NCBI GenBank assembly: GCA_029233985.1
Contig: JARGOK010000001.1
Location: 310,174-374,173, forward strand
Direction: 5' to 3'
DNA: 64,000 nt
Source: Candidatus Altimarinota bacterium
GTDB taxonomy: Bacteria; Patescibacteriota; Gracilibacteria; JAUYGZ01
In this document: positions 43,574 through 52,062 of the stretch, one piece after another
Numbering within the stretch: the stretch's first letter is position 1
Layout: each line of letters starts with the position of its first letter
The notes under the pieces: generated by a model
What the model saw: only the letters and a program-made list of their open reading frames with translations
Database searches by the model: none
What the model was told of the DNA's origin: nothing
Made by a program: the position numbers and the translations under genes

Positions 43574-44350
43574 ATGACTTCCAACCCAAAACTCGTCCGG
43601 GAAAACCTCAAAAAATCCTATAATGCTATCGCTTCCGATTTTTCATCCACGAGGAACAGGGCTTGGCCTGAGTTTGAGTACTTTGCGCAGTTTATTCAGA
43701 AGGGCTCAAAGGTGCTCGACTTGGGCTGTGGGAACGGAAGACTCTATGATTCGTTGAAAGAATATGAGATTGATTATACGGGAGTTGATTTCAGTGAAGA
43801 ATTGATTGCCCTCGCAAAGCAGAAATATCATCAGCAAGATTTTGTGATCCAAGATATGACCAAGCTTGACCTCAACAAGCAATTCGAGGTCATCATTTCT
43901 ATCGCCGCCTTTCACCACATCCCTACGAAAAGACTCAGACAAAAGACCTTAAAGCTGATTTCTGAACACTTGAAAGATGATGGTGTACTCATGCTTTCGG
44001 TATGGAATCTCTGGCAATGGAAATACTGGAAAGCCCATGCTGAAGCCTGGAAGAACTGGGCCCTCTCATTCTTTCGAAGCGACCCGCGAGACCTGAACAT
44101 CCCGTTTGGAATAGAGAAAGTCCCCCGCTATTATCATGCCTTTATGCCATATGAGCTAAGAGGACTCCTCAAGAAATCTGGATTTCGAGTGGAAGAGAGC
44201 CGGGTTTCTGGCTTTAACACCCTTTTTGTGTGCCGAAAACACATGGCATCTACGAGGAGTCACCCTCTTTATATCGATGAAAAAGCTATCGCCGATTCCT
44301 TAGGGAGAAGCACAGCCCAAGGAACGACCTGTAACCGTGTTTCCTCATGA
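43574..44350 (+). CDS. Class I SAM-dependent methyltransferase (Trm9/ALKBH8-like)
   Basis: The 258-aa protein has SAM motif I VLDLGCGNGRLYDSL, motif II YTGVDFSEELIALA, and IISIAAFHHIPTKRLRQKTL then GVLMLSVWNLWQW, which is close to the Trm9/ALKBH8 group that methylates wobble-uridine carboxymethyl groups; the C-terminal YYHAFMPYELRGLLKKSGF also fits. tRNA modification is therefore plausible, but a polysaccharide or lipid target is possible because its stop overlaps the WecG-like start (ATGA). Confidence 0.8.
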   Translation: MTSNPKLVRENLKKSYNAIASDFSSTRNRAWPEFEYFAQFIQKGSKVLDLGCGNGRLYDSLKEYEIDYTGVDFSEELIALAKQKYHQQDFVIQDMTKLDLNKQFEVIISIAAFHHIPTKRLRQKTLKLISEHLKDDGVLMLSVWNLWQWKYWKAHAEAWKNWALSFFRSDPRDLNIPFGIEKVPRYYHAFMPYELRGLLKKSGFRVEESRVSGFNTLFVCRKHMASTRSHPLYIDEKAIADSLGRSTAQGTTCNRVSS

Positions 44351-45123
44351 CCAAACGACCACAGATACTGGGAGTACCCTTTGACCTTGTCAGCACCAAG
44401 GAGGTTTTAGAGATGATGGAAGAGGCTTGTGAAAGGAAGAAGAAACTCTTTTGCGTGACTCCAAATCCGGAAATATGCCTTGCAGCTGAGAATAACGCAG
44501 GTTTCCTGAAGGTTTTGAAGGCAGCTGACCTCTCTATCCCCGATGGGTTTGGGATTTTGTGGGCTGGACGGTATTTGAATGGTTCGAAGAATTTGATTCG
44601 ATGGGGCTGGACCTTGCTGAGCCCTTGGGTTACGAAGAAAAAGGGTGTGTTTTTTGAACGAGTGACGGGTACTGATGTCATGAATCAGTTTTGTCAGAAA
44701 TCGAAGCGGCGGGTTTTTCTTTTGGGAGCAAGCCCTGAGGTAAACCGTAATTTGACTGAGAAACTGAAGAAGGCTGGGACGAAGGTGGTTGGGAGCTATA
44801 GTGGAGATCCTTCGGTGGAAAATGAAGAGGTCATTCGGCAGATGATCGACACCCCTGAGACTGAAGTGTTGTTTGTGGCCTTTGGGGCTCCGAAGCAAGA
44901 AGAATGGATCTCTCGGAACTTACCAAAGATGAAGAATGTACGGGTAGCTATGGGGATTGGAGGGGCTTTTGATTTTTTGGTGGGAAAACGAAAAAGAGCG
45001 CCACAGTGGATGAGGAAGATAGGGTTGGAATGGCTATATCGGGTGATTATTGAGCCGAGTCGGATTGGGAGGATTTTTAATGCGACGGTGGTGTTTCCAT
45101 GGAGGGTTTGGAGAAAGGGATAG
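44347..45123 (+). CDS. WecG/TagA/CpsF-family glycosyltransferase
   Basis: The 258-aa protein shows the GT26 pattern: CVTPNPEICLAAENNAGF, LSIPDGFGILWAGRYLNG, FFERVTGTDVM, VAFGAPKQEEWISRNLP and GIGGAFDFLVGKRKRAPQWM then GLEWLYRVIIEPSRIGR. Members add ManNAc(A)-type sugars to undecaprenyl-PP-GlcNAc in teichoic acid or capsule linkage units. It overlaps the methyltransferase by four bases (ATGA), so translation is probably coupled. Confidence 0.92.
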   Translation: MTKRPQILGVPFDLVSTKEVLEMMEEACERKKKLFCVTPNPEICLAAENNAGFLKVLKAADLSIPDGFGILWAGRYLNGSKNLIRWGWTLLSPWVTKKKGVFFERVTGTDVMNQFCQKSKRRVFLLGASPEVNRNLTEKLKKAGTKVVGSYSGDPSVENEEVIRQMIDTPETEVLFVAFGAPKQEEWISRNLPKMKNVRVAMGIGGAFDFLVGKRKRAPQWMRKIGLEWLYRVIIEPSRIGRIFNATVVFPWRVWRKG

Positions 45124-45130
45124 GAAGAGA

Positions 45131-45160
45131 CTCCTAACCCTTTTAAAGGGGCTAGGGGTT
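45131..45160. repeat. CCCCTAACCC-type palindromic repeat
   Basis: CTCCTAACCCTTTTAAAGGG then GCTAGGGGTT: both arms of the dispersed palindrome, at the end of the WecG gene. Confidence 0.65.
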
Positions 45161-45168
45161 CTCTCCTC

Positions 45169-45197
45169 TTGAAAAAAGCTCTATTTTGGCGTATACT
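45169..45197 (+). promoter_or_regulatory. hisS leader promoter
   Basis: TTGAAA (45169-45174), 17-bp spacer, TATACT (45192-45197). Transcription starts near 45204, 16 bases before the leader-peptide ATG. Confidence 0.8.
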
Positions 45198-45219
45198 CAG
45201 TAAGACCTTAAGAAAAAAA

Positions 45220-45270
45220 ATGATTCAAAAACTCTCACATCATCACAGTCATTTCATCCACCTCATCTGA
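45220..45270 (+). CDS. Histidine-rich leader peptide
   Basis: ATG 45220 to TGA 45268-45270 encodes MIQKLSHHHSHFIHLI: 16 residues, five of them His, four in a span of five (HHHSH). It sits 16 bases after the promoter and immediately before alternative hairpins and hisS. In established His attenuators (hisG operons) a run of His codons lets ribosome stalling sense charged tRNA-His; the same logic fits here. Confidence 0.8.
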   Translation: MIQKLSHHHSHFIHLI

Positions 45271-45330
45271 GGCGTGCTGTTTTCTGTGTGAATAACAAGA
45301 AGAACTGATGCGCCTCTGGTGCATTTTTTG
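45261..45330 (+). promoter_or_regulatory. Transcription attenuator of hisS (1:2, 2:3, 3:4 hairpins)
   Basis: Segment 1 CCTCA (45261-45265) pairs with segment 2 TGAGG (45268-45272). Segment 2 extended, GAGGCGT (45269-45275), pairs with segment 3 GCGCCTC (45310-45316) as antiterminator. Segment 3, ATGCGCC (45308-45314), pairs with segment 4 GGTGCAT (45318-45324) followed by TTTTTT as terminator. Stalling on late His codons would mask segment 1 and favour 2:3; a ribosome at the stop covers segment 2 and favours termination. Confidence 0.75.
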
Positions 45331-45359
45331 TTATACTCTTTTCACTAACCACCCCAATT

Positions 45360-46667
45360 ATGTCTCAAAACTCATTAGAACTGATGCTTCCAAAGGGAAT
45401 GTGCGATATCTCCCCTGCTGATAAGATCCTCCAGCAGGAGGTCTTGGATGCGATTCGATCGATCTTCGAATCATATGGATACCTGCCGCTCGAAACACCT
45501 CTTGTGGAACGCATGGATGTCCTCAAAGCGAAGTTTGCAGCTGGTGAGGGCACTGATGTCTCAAAAGAAATTTTTAACGTCACAGACCAAGGAGAACGTG
45601 AATTAGGACTTCGCTTTGATATGACAGTACCTCTTGCCCGATACGTAGCGATGAATCCCATGGTAAAGCTGCCCTTCAAGCGGTATGCGATGGGGAAAGT
45701 CTTTCGAGATGGACCTATCAAACTGGGAAGGTATCGAGAATTTTGGCAAGCTGATGCAGATATTATTGGGGCACCTGGACCTCTTGCAGATGCTGAGGGG
45801 GTTCAAATGGCAGCGGCACTGTTCGCAAAACTCGATTTAGATGTCACTATTCCTTTTAGCTCTCGTGAACTCTTGGCAGAAATGATGGATAAGGTTGGGA
45901 TTGCAGAAGAACAACGTGGTGCAGCTGTGATTGCATTAGATAAACTCAAAAAGATCGGGAAAGAAGCCGTAAAAAAAGAAATGATGGAAAATGGAGTAAG
46001 TGGAGAACAATGTGATGAGCTGATGACCATGACACAACTCAATGGATCGAATACTGAGAAGCTCGACAGCCTGGAAAACTCTCTGGGTGAGAGTCCAGCA
46101 GTTCAGCGATTGAGACAAATTATAGAGATCTTGAAAGACATCCCAAATCTAGAATTTGATCCGAGTCTGGCAAGAGGTCTGGGGTACTATACTGGTTTTT
46201 TCTTTGAGACTTTTTTATTGAAGAGTAAGATTTCTTCCTCGCTCGTCGGTACCGGAAGGTATGACAAAATGGTGGGACAATTTTCGAATGGAAAAATTGA
46301 TGTAGCAGGAGTAGGAATGAGCTTTGGAGTGAGTGTGATCTGTGATGCACTTCGAGAAAAACGAGAGAACTTTAGAAAAAGTGTCACGCAGGTGTATGTC
46401 GTTCCAGTGAGTGAAAACGAAGTGGGTTATGCTACTGAAGTAGCACGTATGTTGCGTGACTCAGGACTAAATACTGAAATGGACCTGGTAGGAAAAAGCA
46501 TCGGGAAAAATTTTTCTTATGCAGACTCACTTGGCATTCCAGTGGTGGTCATTGTCGGTGAAAACGAACTCAAAGAACGCACCTGCAGCGTAAAGGTGAT
46601 GGTGAGCGGAGACCAGTTCTCAACTGGTTTTTCGGATCTTTTTGAAAAAATAAAATCGTCACTTTGA
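45360..46667 (+). CDS. hisS: Histidyl-tRNA synthetase
   Basis: The 435-aa class II synthetase has motif 1 around LVERMDVLKAKFAAGEGTDV, motif 2 FRDGPIKLGRYREFWQADAD, the HisA motif SLARGLGYYTGFFFE and motif 3 GVGMSFGVSVICDAL, with a C-terminal anticodon-binding domain (TQVYVVPVSENEVGYATEVA). It charges tRNA-His. Its expression is probably set by the upstream histidine attenuator. The ATG follows ACCACCCCAATT with no Shine-Dalgarno. A hairpin terminator follows the stop. Confidence 0.96.
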   Translation: MSQNSLELMLPKGMCDISPADKILQQEVLDAIRSIFESYGYLPLETPLVERMDVLKAKFAAGEGTDVSKEIFNVTDQGERELGLRFDMTVPLARYVAMNPMVKLPFKRYAMGKVFRDGPIKLGRYREFWQADADIIGAPGPLADAEGVQMAAALFAKLDLDVTIPFSSRELLAEMMDKVGIAEEQRGAAVIALDKLKKIGKEAVKKEMMENGVSGEQCDELMTMTQLNGSNTEKLDSLENSLGESPAVQRLRQIIEILKDIPNLEFDPSLARGLGYYTGFFFETFLLKSKISSSLVGTGRYDKMVGQFSNGKIDVAGVGMSFGVSVICDALREKRENFRKSVTQVYVVPVSENEVGYATEVARMLRDSGLNTEMDLVGKSIGKNFSYADSLGIPVVVIVGENELKERTCSVKVMVSGDQFSTGFSDLFEKIKSSL

Positions 46668-46703
46668 TATTCTCAATAATGAGAATATATGATTTATTTT
46701 TTT
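46667..46703 (+). terminator. hisS terminator
   Basis: ATATTCTCA (46667-46675) pairs with TGAGAATAT (46680-46688); a T-rich tract ATTTATTTTTTTG follows. Confidence 0.75.
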
Positions 46704-47200
46704 GTTTTTTTTGATTGTTTTTTCTTTTGCTCAGCCTGTGGTTTTCGTGTTGCTGATTTTTCTTTTTTTCCGCAATAAGGACAGACCGCATACTCATCAA
46801 GATACGTATGCTTGCATGACCAACACACCTCTTTTAGTTTTTCCTCACAGTGAGGACAAAAGAGAAAGTCAGACTTTACTTTTTTTTCACATCTCCCGCA
46901 AGACTCTTCGTGCTCGTGTTCGTTAAGAAAATTATACTCGAGTTCTTCGTAGTATTTTTCGGTCAAAGTCTTTGTTGGTCGGATAATCATATAGAGCACC
47001 AGCCCGAAAACTGGCAGCGCAATATTTGTCAGAATAACCATCGTCTGAAAGAGAACATTATTGGAACGATTAATAACATCTCGTGTCACCCATAAGACTA
47101 CTGAAAACCAAAGCAATCCCAAGTAAATCAGCGCTCCTTTGATTATCCATTCGAAAATAGGCGAGGAGAGAAATGCGGTTGACTGATCGATAAAGTCCAT
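46694..47200 (-). CDS. Membrane protein with two zinc-ribbon motifs
   Basis: The 168-aa protein has two membrane helices (WIIKGALIYLGLLWFSVVLW; LTNIALPVFGLVLYMIIRP), then cytoplasmic double zinc ribbon CGRC...CPHC and CWSC...CPYC, and a Lys-rich tail. The helix-loop-helix part resembles phospholipase-D-nuclease N-terminal-like segments. Role unknown; zinc ribbons suggest protein or nucleic-acid contact at the membrane face. The start ATG follows ATAATCCTTCCTC. Confidence 0.78.
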   Translation of the reverse strand: MDFIDQSTAFLSSPIFEWIIKGALIYLGLLWFSVVLWVTRDVINRSNNVLFQTMVILTNIALPVFGLVLYMIIRPTKTLTEKYYEELEYNFLNEHEHEESCGRCEKKVKSDFLFCPHCEEKLKEVCWSCKHTYLDEYAVCPYCGKKEKSATRKPQAEQKKKQSKKTKK

Positions 47201-47366
47201 GAGGAAGGATTATGAGAATGCGAAGGATTGAGAATTGGAGAGGATTTGTGTGCTGGGTCTCCTTGTAAGAGTTTAGGTGACTGAAGGGTGTTTGTGGATC
47301 ATTAGATTCGCTCCTATTCGAATACATGTGCCGCTGTAGAATAGTGTTGGTATCGGTCACATTCGG

Positions 47367-48146
47367 TCACCTATTTTTGGAATTACTGAGAAAAATAAGC
47401 ATCAGAGAGAAAACAAAGACAACAAGCTGAAGGACTTGAGTAAAACGAAAATCAAAATAGATAATCATTTCATCACCTCGATAGTACTCTGTTAGGAGAG
47501 ATATAAGGGCGTAAAGATTAAGGCTCACTAATCCGATCAGAGACTCTCGCATGCGACTCTTGTGAAGGATATATATGACCCCCAAGAGCAGCAAAAGGGA
47601 AAAGAGCACATAGAGCTGAACTGGATGAATAGCGATAGTGTATGGGACTTCTGGATTTTCAAACATAATACCCCAGGCGAGTTCTGTTGGCTTACCGTAG
47701 TTGCTTCCACCCAAAAATGATCCAAAGGCGTCGAAGATAAAGACAATAATAGCTGAAGGCATGATCACATCGAGCCATTGACCAATCTTTTCTTTTTGCT
47801 TTTGACAGTGATAAAAAAGCGTGAGAATAAAGCAGATAATTCCTGTCCAAAACAGGTATCCCCCATCCCAGAGATAGAGCATCGACAAGGGGTCTTCTTG
47901 GTAGCGTGCAAAGAACACAAAAACGTATCCCAACCGAGCCCCGATAATACTCGAGAAGACGAAAGAGAAAAAATGGTCTGCAATAAACTCCAGATGCATA
48001 TGGTTTTTTTGACTCATCCTGAGAAACCAGGCGATAGCGATCATAAAACCAATAGCAGAGAAAACTCCATGAGAGAAGATTTCGATCGGATCGAATTCGA
48101 TTCCGAAGAGAGAGAAGCTGTTGAAATGGAAGAGAATTGGGAACAT
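47367..48146 (-). CDS. lgt: Prolipoprotein diacylglyceryl transferase-like protein (divergent)
   Basis: From ATG 48146 the 259-aa polytopic protein matches Lgt in order: SSIIGARLGYVFVFF, YLWDGGYLFWTGII, GSFLGGSNYGKPTELAWGIM and AIHPVQLYVLF. Lgt adds diacylglycerol to lipoprotein cysteines. Two signature places differ: the usual SxHGG-type histidine region reads LFWTG, and the arginine of the GRIG(N/C)F motif is replaced (DAFGSF). So it may be inactive or have changed function, although lipoprotein-type signals occur at 7511, 57995 and 58651. Longer N-terminal frame rejected. Confidence 0.8.
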   Translation of the reverse strand: MFPILFHFNSFSLFGIEFDPIEIFSHGVFSAIGFMIAIAWFLRMSQKNHMHLEFIADHFFSFVFSSIIGARLGYVFVFFARYQEDPLSMLYLWDGGYLFWTGIICFILTLFYHCQKQKEKIGQWLDVIMPSAIIVFIFDAFGSFLGGSNYGKPTELAWGIMFENPEVPYTIAIHPVQLYVLFSLLLLLGVIYILHKSRMRESLIGLVSLNLYALISLLTEYYRGDEMIIYFDFRFTQVLQLVVFVFSLMLIFLSNSKNR

Positions 48147-48183
48147 AGGTGGAAACCTTAGGGACTTTGAGGACGTTGGGGTT

Positions 48184-48516
48184 TTAGAGAGAGGTGGCGA
48201 AGAGTTGAACAAGGGTGACGATTCCGTAGGCGAGCATCGAGAGAACGAGACCCGATATAGCATACGTAATGGTTTGCTTTCCTTGTTCTTTCATATCGCT
48301 ATAAACACCTCCCACGATGTATTGGTATCCGCCAACCAAAAGCATTAAAAATGCTACGATCCCGGCAACAGCGATACCAACTTCGATATAATATGTGATA
48401 AAGCTAGGGATGTCAGACAGTGATACCTGCCCCGTTTTAATCTTTTCAACAAGACCACCACTTTCCGGAAGGGCTGTTACATTTTGGGCCATTGCGCTCT
48501 GAAGAAACCAATTCAT
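48184..48516 (-). CDS. VirB2/TrbC-like pilin or type IV secretion subunit
   Basis: A 110-aa protein with a short hydrophobic N-terminus ending SAMAQN (possible signal cleavage) and two membrane helices (YYIEVGIAVAGIVAFLMLLV; ITYAISGLVLSMLAYGIVTL) separated by GGYQYIVGGVYSDMKEQGK. This two-helix layout with a Gly-rich YIxGG turn is the VirB2/TrbC pilin pattern frequent in Patescibacteria. It could work with the TraG-like ATPase at 4167, far away in this window. Start ATG follows AACTTTCCCTTT. Confidence 0.72.
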   Translation of the reverse strand: MNWFLQSAMAQNVTALPESGGLVEKIKTGQVSLSDIPSFITYYIEVGIAVAGIVAFLMLLVGGYQYIVGGVYSDMKEQGKQTITYAISGLVLSMLAYGIVTLVQLFATSL

Positions 48517-48835
48517 AAAGGGAAAGTTATCGGAACAAGTGTACTCAAGTGACGAAGGTTTTGGAAGTGCTTACACTTGATAGTCCCGATTCTAATATTC
48601 TAATTCGATTCGACTCTCCGAACCTACAAATAGCTCCTTCTTTTTGTCATCTTGACGGGAGCATTGCGAAGTAAAGAAATCTCTTGTCTTTAATACCCCA
48701 TGACAAGCAGAAAAAATTGATTCAGAAAGGGATTCCTCTGCTCACCCCACAACCAAGCCGTTCCAATTGGGATGACAAAAAGGGCTATTCGCATATTGAA
48801 CAGATTCGTTCCCATTCATTGATTTGCATCAGGCG
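48517..48835. other. Gene-free stretch with dispersed-repeat fragments
   Basis: Holds CTTGACGGGAGCATTGCGAA and CCAATTGGGATGACAAAAAG, pieces of the GTCATTCC(G/A)...GGAATGAC repeat also present near 3.8 and 53.9 kb. No gene seen. Confidence 0.5.
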
Positions 48836-49984
48836 CTAGAAGAATGCCACGGGGTTTCTCTTGATCCCGTCGATGATTACCTCGAAATGCAGATGGATCC
48901 CTGTTCGTCCGTAAACACGTCCTGTTGCTCCCATTTGTCCAACGATCTGACCTCGACTAATTCGCTCACCAACAGTGACATCGAGTCGTCTCATATGAGC
49001 ATAAAGGGTCTTCACACCGTCCTCATGATTTATAATGACATGGCATCCATACCCTCCATTCCAACCACATTGAGCTTTTTCGACAAGCCCTGACTCGGCT
49101 GAGTAGATCGGAGGTGAAGTGTTATTCGCAATATCAACTGCGTAATGCCCCGCACGGAAATACTGAGTATACTTTCCAATAGTTGGGAATAACAGCCGCC
49201 CTTTTGTTTCGGTGTAAGGTATTGAATAATTTGATCCTGGATTGAAACTTGGAAGTGAAAGCTGTGTAGGAGTGGTGTAGACTGGCTGCTTTCGTTTTGC
49301 CCCCACTACTACGAGCTCCATACCTGAGACAATATCGCTCTCGACAATTTCGTTTTCTCCTAAAATACGGTCCTTACTCACTCCATATAATTTTGCAATA
49401 CCTGCTGCATCCTCTGTCTTTCCAACCTTATGAATGAGTCCATTAGCCAGCTTGAGTCTTTTTCCTGGCTTGAGGTGAGTAATTTCGTACTGAGAAAGGT
49501 TGTTGTTGATGATGATATCACTTGCCTTCACCCCATGACGCTTGGCAATCTCTGAAAGCGTGTCTCCAGACTCGACGGTGACTTCGTGAATCCCCTTTAC
49601 CCCTTTACTGTCTTCTGTAGGCGTATAGGTTTTCGTAATAAAACCGTCGATAGAAAGAAGGGCTGATTCGGCGTATTCCTCCTCAAATTCAGCGTTTACC
49701 GTCTGATACTGCAGTACTGGACCACTCATACTCATAAAATTGGGTGACAATGACCCAATAACAAAAATACCCACGAAAATAAAGGCAGAACGCCATATAA
49801 TACGCTGTTTGACCTGTTTTACAAAGGTTCGATGGGTTCGATCGATTAAATCTTCTTCAAAATCTTTCAGAATAGCCCTTTTACGCTGTCTCCTCGATGT
49901 AGAGAAGAAGCGATTTATGAATCTTTTTAGCCGAAACCATCGAGAACGGCGCTTTCGGTAGATGTTTTGGACGTAATTATCGAT
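48836..49984 (-). CDS. LysM and M23 peptidase protein; true start non-canonical or unclear
   Basis: The frame encodes a LysM (VTVESGDTLSEIAKRHGVKA ... NNNLSQYEITHLKPGKRLKL), a second LysM-like stretch, and a C-terminal M23 peptidase with zinc ligands in GHYAVDIA and HLHFEV, so it probably cuts peptidoglycan cross-links. The first standard start is GTG 49774, inside the membrane anchor (SAFIFVGIFVIGSLSPNF). The same frame is open for 70 more codons, encoding a strongly basic cytoplasmic tail (NIYRKRRSRWFRLKRFINRF), to a stop at 49997, with no ATG, GTG or TTG. A TATACT at 50005-50010 supports the long form. I mark the in-frame ATC 49984 as the likely start. Confidence 0.7.
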   Translation of the reverse strand: MDNYVQNIYRKRRSRWFRLKRFINRFFSTSRRQRKRAILKDFEEDLIDRTHRTFVKQVKQRIIWRSAFIFVGIFVIGSLSPNFMSMSGPVLQYQTVNAEFEEEYAESALLSIDGFITKTYTPTEDSKGVKGIHEVTVESGDTLSEIAKRHGVKASDIIINNNLSQYEITHLKPGKRLKLANGLIHKVGKTEDAAGIAKLYGVSKDRILGENEIVESDIVSGMELVVVGAKRKQPVYTTPTQLSLPSFNPGSNYSIPYTETKGRLLFPTIGKYTQYFRAGHYAVDIANNTSPPIYSAESGLVEKAQCGWNGGYGCHVIINHEDGVKTLYAHMRRLDVTVGERISRGQIVGQMGATGRVYGRTGIHLHFEVIIDGIKRNPVAFF

Positions 49985-50340
49985 AAGGAGTTTCTGTTAG
50001 AAACAGTATAAAATGACCTCAAAAACAAGGTCGGCTCATCGAGGTAATAGTAGGCTAAAAGGGGTGTTTTTTCAAGTATGTAGGAAGGTTTTTTAGAGTT
50101 TCGCAAGAGGGAAGAAATAGGGGGAACTGAATATTCTGAAAGACTTTGTGATCTTGTGCTAACAATCGTTTCTTGATATTCAAAATGTATAAACCATCAT
50201 ATTTAATATGAATAGTTCATTTATGAACATGAAATACGAAAAAGGCTTGGAACTGATCAAAAAGACTGGATTTCTTGTATTGAGACTTCCCCAAGCACAA
50301 CTAAGAAAACCTCAAAAACACTAACCCCTTAGAGTTCTTC
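49985..50340. other. Mostly gene-free stretch
   Basis: Contains the TATACT -10 (50005-50010, minus) for the M23 gene and a possible 38-codon frame (50208-50324, plus) starting MNSSFMNMKYEKGLELIKKT that I would not call without support. Otherwise nothing evident. Confidence 0.45.
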
Positions 50341-51870
50341 CTAGTGCCGAAAGGCACGACTTCCCGTCAGCACCATTGAAATCCCCAATTCATTTGCCTT
50401 GGCAATCACTTCGTCGTCTTTGATAGATCCTCCTGGCTGGATGATGGCAGAGATGCCGTTTTTGTGGGCTTCTTCGATAGAGTCTGGGAAGGGAAAGAAA
50501 GCGTCAGATGCGAGAACTGACCCCTTGGCTCTGTCCCCCGCTTTGCGGACGGCGATTTCAGTAGAATCCACTCGAGACATTTGTCCAGCTCCGATCCCGA
50601 CTGTCGCTCCGTCTTTGGCCAAAACAATAGCGTTGGATTTCACATGCTTGACGGCTTTCCAGGCGAAGAGCAGGTCTTTGATTTGTTCAGGGCTTGGCTT
50701 GGTTTCGGTGGCAAACGTGAGGTCAGCTTCGGTGATCAACTGAGTATCGATGTCTTGAGTGAGGTATCCTCCTGTGATTTTCTTCATATCAAGATCGCTT
50801 TCGTCGAGCTTTCGGATCTTTCCCACCTCGATCAGGCGCATATTTTTCTTGGTTTCGAGGACTACCCGAGCGTCAGATTCGAATGATGGAGCGATGATGA
50901 CCTCTACAAACATCTTTTGTTCCATAATTTCGTCTGCGATAGCCTTTGTTACCGGACGATTGAGCGAAATAATCACACCGAAAGCGGAACGAGGGTCGCA
51001 AGCGAACCCTTTTTTAAATGCTGTGAGAAAATCAGGGTTGGTGGCCATTCCACAAGGATTGGCGTGCTTTACAAAGACTGCTGCAGGTTCGTCAAATTCT
51101 CGGATCATGTCGAGGGCAGCATTCGTATCGTAATGATTCAAGAAACTCATGCCTTTTCCATGAAGCTGCTGAGCTGAAGCCATTGATGACTGTTGATTGG
51201 CTTTTGGATCAAGCCACAGTTGAGATTTTTGGTGAGGGTTTTCCCCGTAACGCAGGTCGTCGACTTTTTCTACTGGGAAGAGTGCTCGAGATCCTTCGGA
51301 GAGGTATTGGGTAATTGCTGCATCGTACTGTGCTGTGCTCCAGAAAACCTCCATAGCCAATTGTTTGCGAAACTCAGGAGTAATATCTCCATTCCCCTGT
51401 TCCATTTCTTTCAAAATTTGATCGTAAAACTGAATTCCTGAGACAACGGTGACGGATTGAAAGTTTTTGGCGGCTGATCGCAGCATGGATGGCCCACCAA
51501 TATCAATCTGCTCAATCACTTCTTCGAAGGGCGCTCCGCTAGCGACCGTGTCTTCAAAGGGGTAGAGATTGACCACCACCATATCGATAAGACCGATAGA
51601 GTGCTCTGCTACCTGTTTCATATGATCTTCTTTGTCTCGTAAGGCCAAGAGCCCTCCGTGGATCATTGGGTGAAGAGTTTTGACCCGCCCGTCGAGCATT
51701 TCTGGGAAGCCCGTGTGTTCTTCTACAGCTTTTACATTTAACCCGGCTTCCTGAAGCTTGCGCATGGTCCCTCCTGTCGAAAGAATTTCGTAGTTGTATT
51801 TCTTTTGTAACTCGGTAGCGAATTCGACGATTCCGGTTTTGTCGTAGACGGAGATGAGTGCCGTAGGCAT
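50341..51870 (-). CDS. purH: Bifunctional AICAR formyltransferase/IMP cyclohydrolase
   Basis: The 509-aa protein has the N-terminal cyclohydrolase (ALISVYDKTGIVEFATELQK; ILSTGGTMRKLQEAGL; DGRVKTLHPMIHGGLLA) and C-terminal AICAR transformylase (LRYGENPHQKSQLWLD; VFVKHANPCGMATNPDF; KSNAIVLAKDGATVGIGAGQ; DAFFPFPDSIEEAHKNGISA). It performs the last two steps of IMP synthesis, using 10-formyl-THF. Key lysine-histidine residues (KHANPCG) are present. No other purine gene is nearby; most Patescibacteria lack the pathway, so presence of purH alone is notable. Start ATG follows AACCCCTACACCCT. Confidence 0.97.
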   Translation of the reverse strand: MPTALISVYDKTGIVEFATELQKKYNYEILSTGGTMRKLQEAGLNVKAVEEHTGFPEMLDGRVKTLHPMIHGGLLALRDKEDHMKQVAEHSIGLIDMVVVNLYPFEDTVASGAPFEEVIEQIDIGGPSMLRSAAKNFQSVTVVSGIQFYDQILKEMEQGNGDITPEFRKQLAMEVFWSTAQYDAAITQYLSEGSRALFPVEKVDDLRYGENPHQKSQLWLDPKANQQSSMASAQQLHGKGMSFLNHYDTNAALDMIREFDEPAAVFVKHANPCGMATNPDFLTAFKKGFACDPRSAFGVIISLNRPVTKAIADEIMEQKMFVEVIIAPSFESDARVVLETKKNMRLIEVGKIRKLDESDLDMKKITGGYLTQDIDTQLITEADLTFATETKPSPEQIKDLLFAWKAVKHVKSNAIVLAKDGATVGIGAGQMSRVDSTEIAVRKAGDRAKGSVLASDAFFPFPDSIEEAHKNGISAIIQPGGSIKDDEVIAKANELGISMVLTGSRAFRH

Positions 51871-51962
51871 AGGGTGTAGGGGTTAATTGGTAGCTTGGAG
51901 GAACTTGTGGGACTACTGTAATGGATTGATAAGGGGATGGGAAGAGGAGATGGCCCACTCCG

Positions 51963-51988
51963 GACCCCCGACCCCTTACAAGGGGAGC
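51963..51988. repeat. CCCCTAACCCCTT-type palindromic repeat
   Basis: GACCCCCGACCCCTTACAAGGGGAGCC, a copy 90 bases upstream of purH. Confidence 0.7.
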
Positions 51989-52062
51989 CCTCCATTGTCT
52001 GAATCGCAGATGTATATGATTTTCTTGATGAACGCAGATTTATCTAAATTACCACTGTGTGG

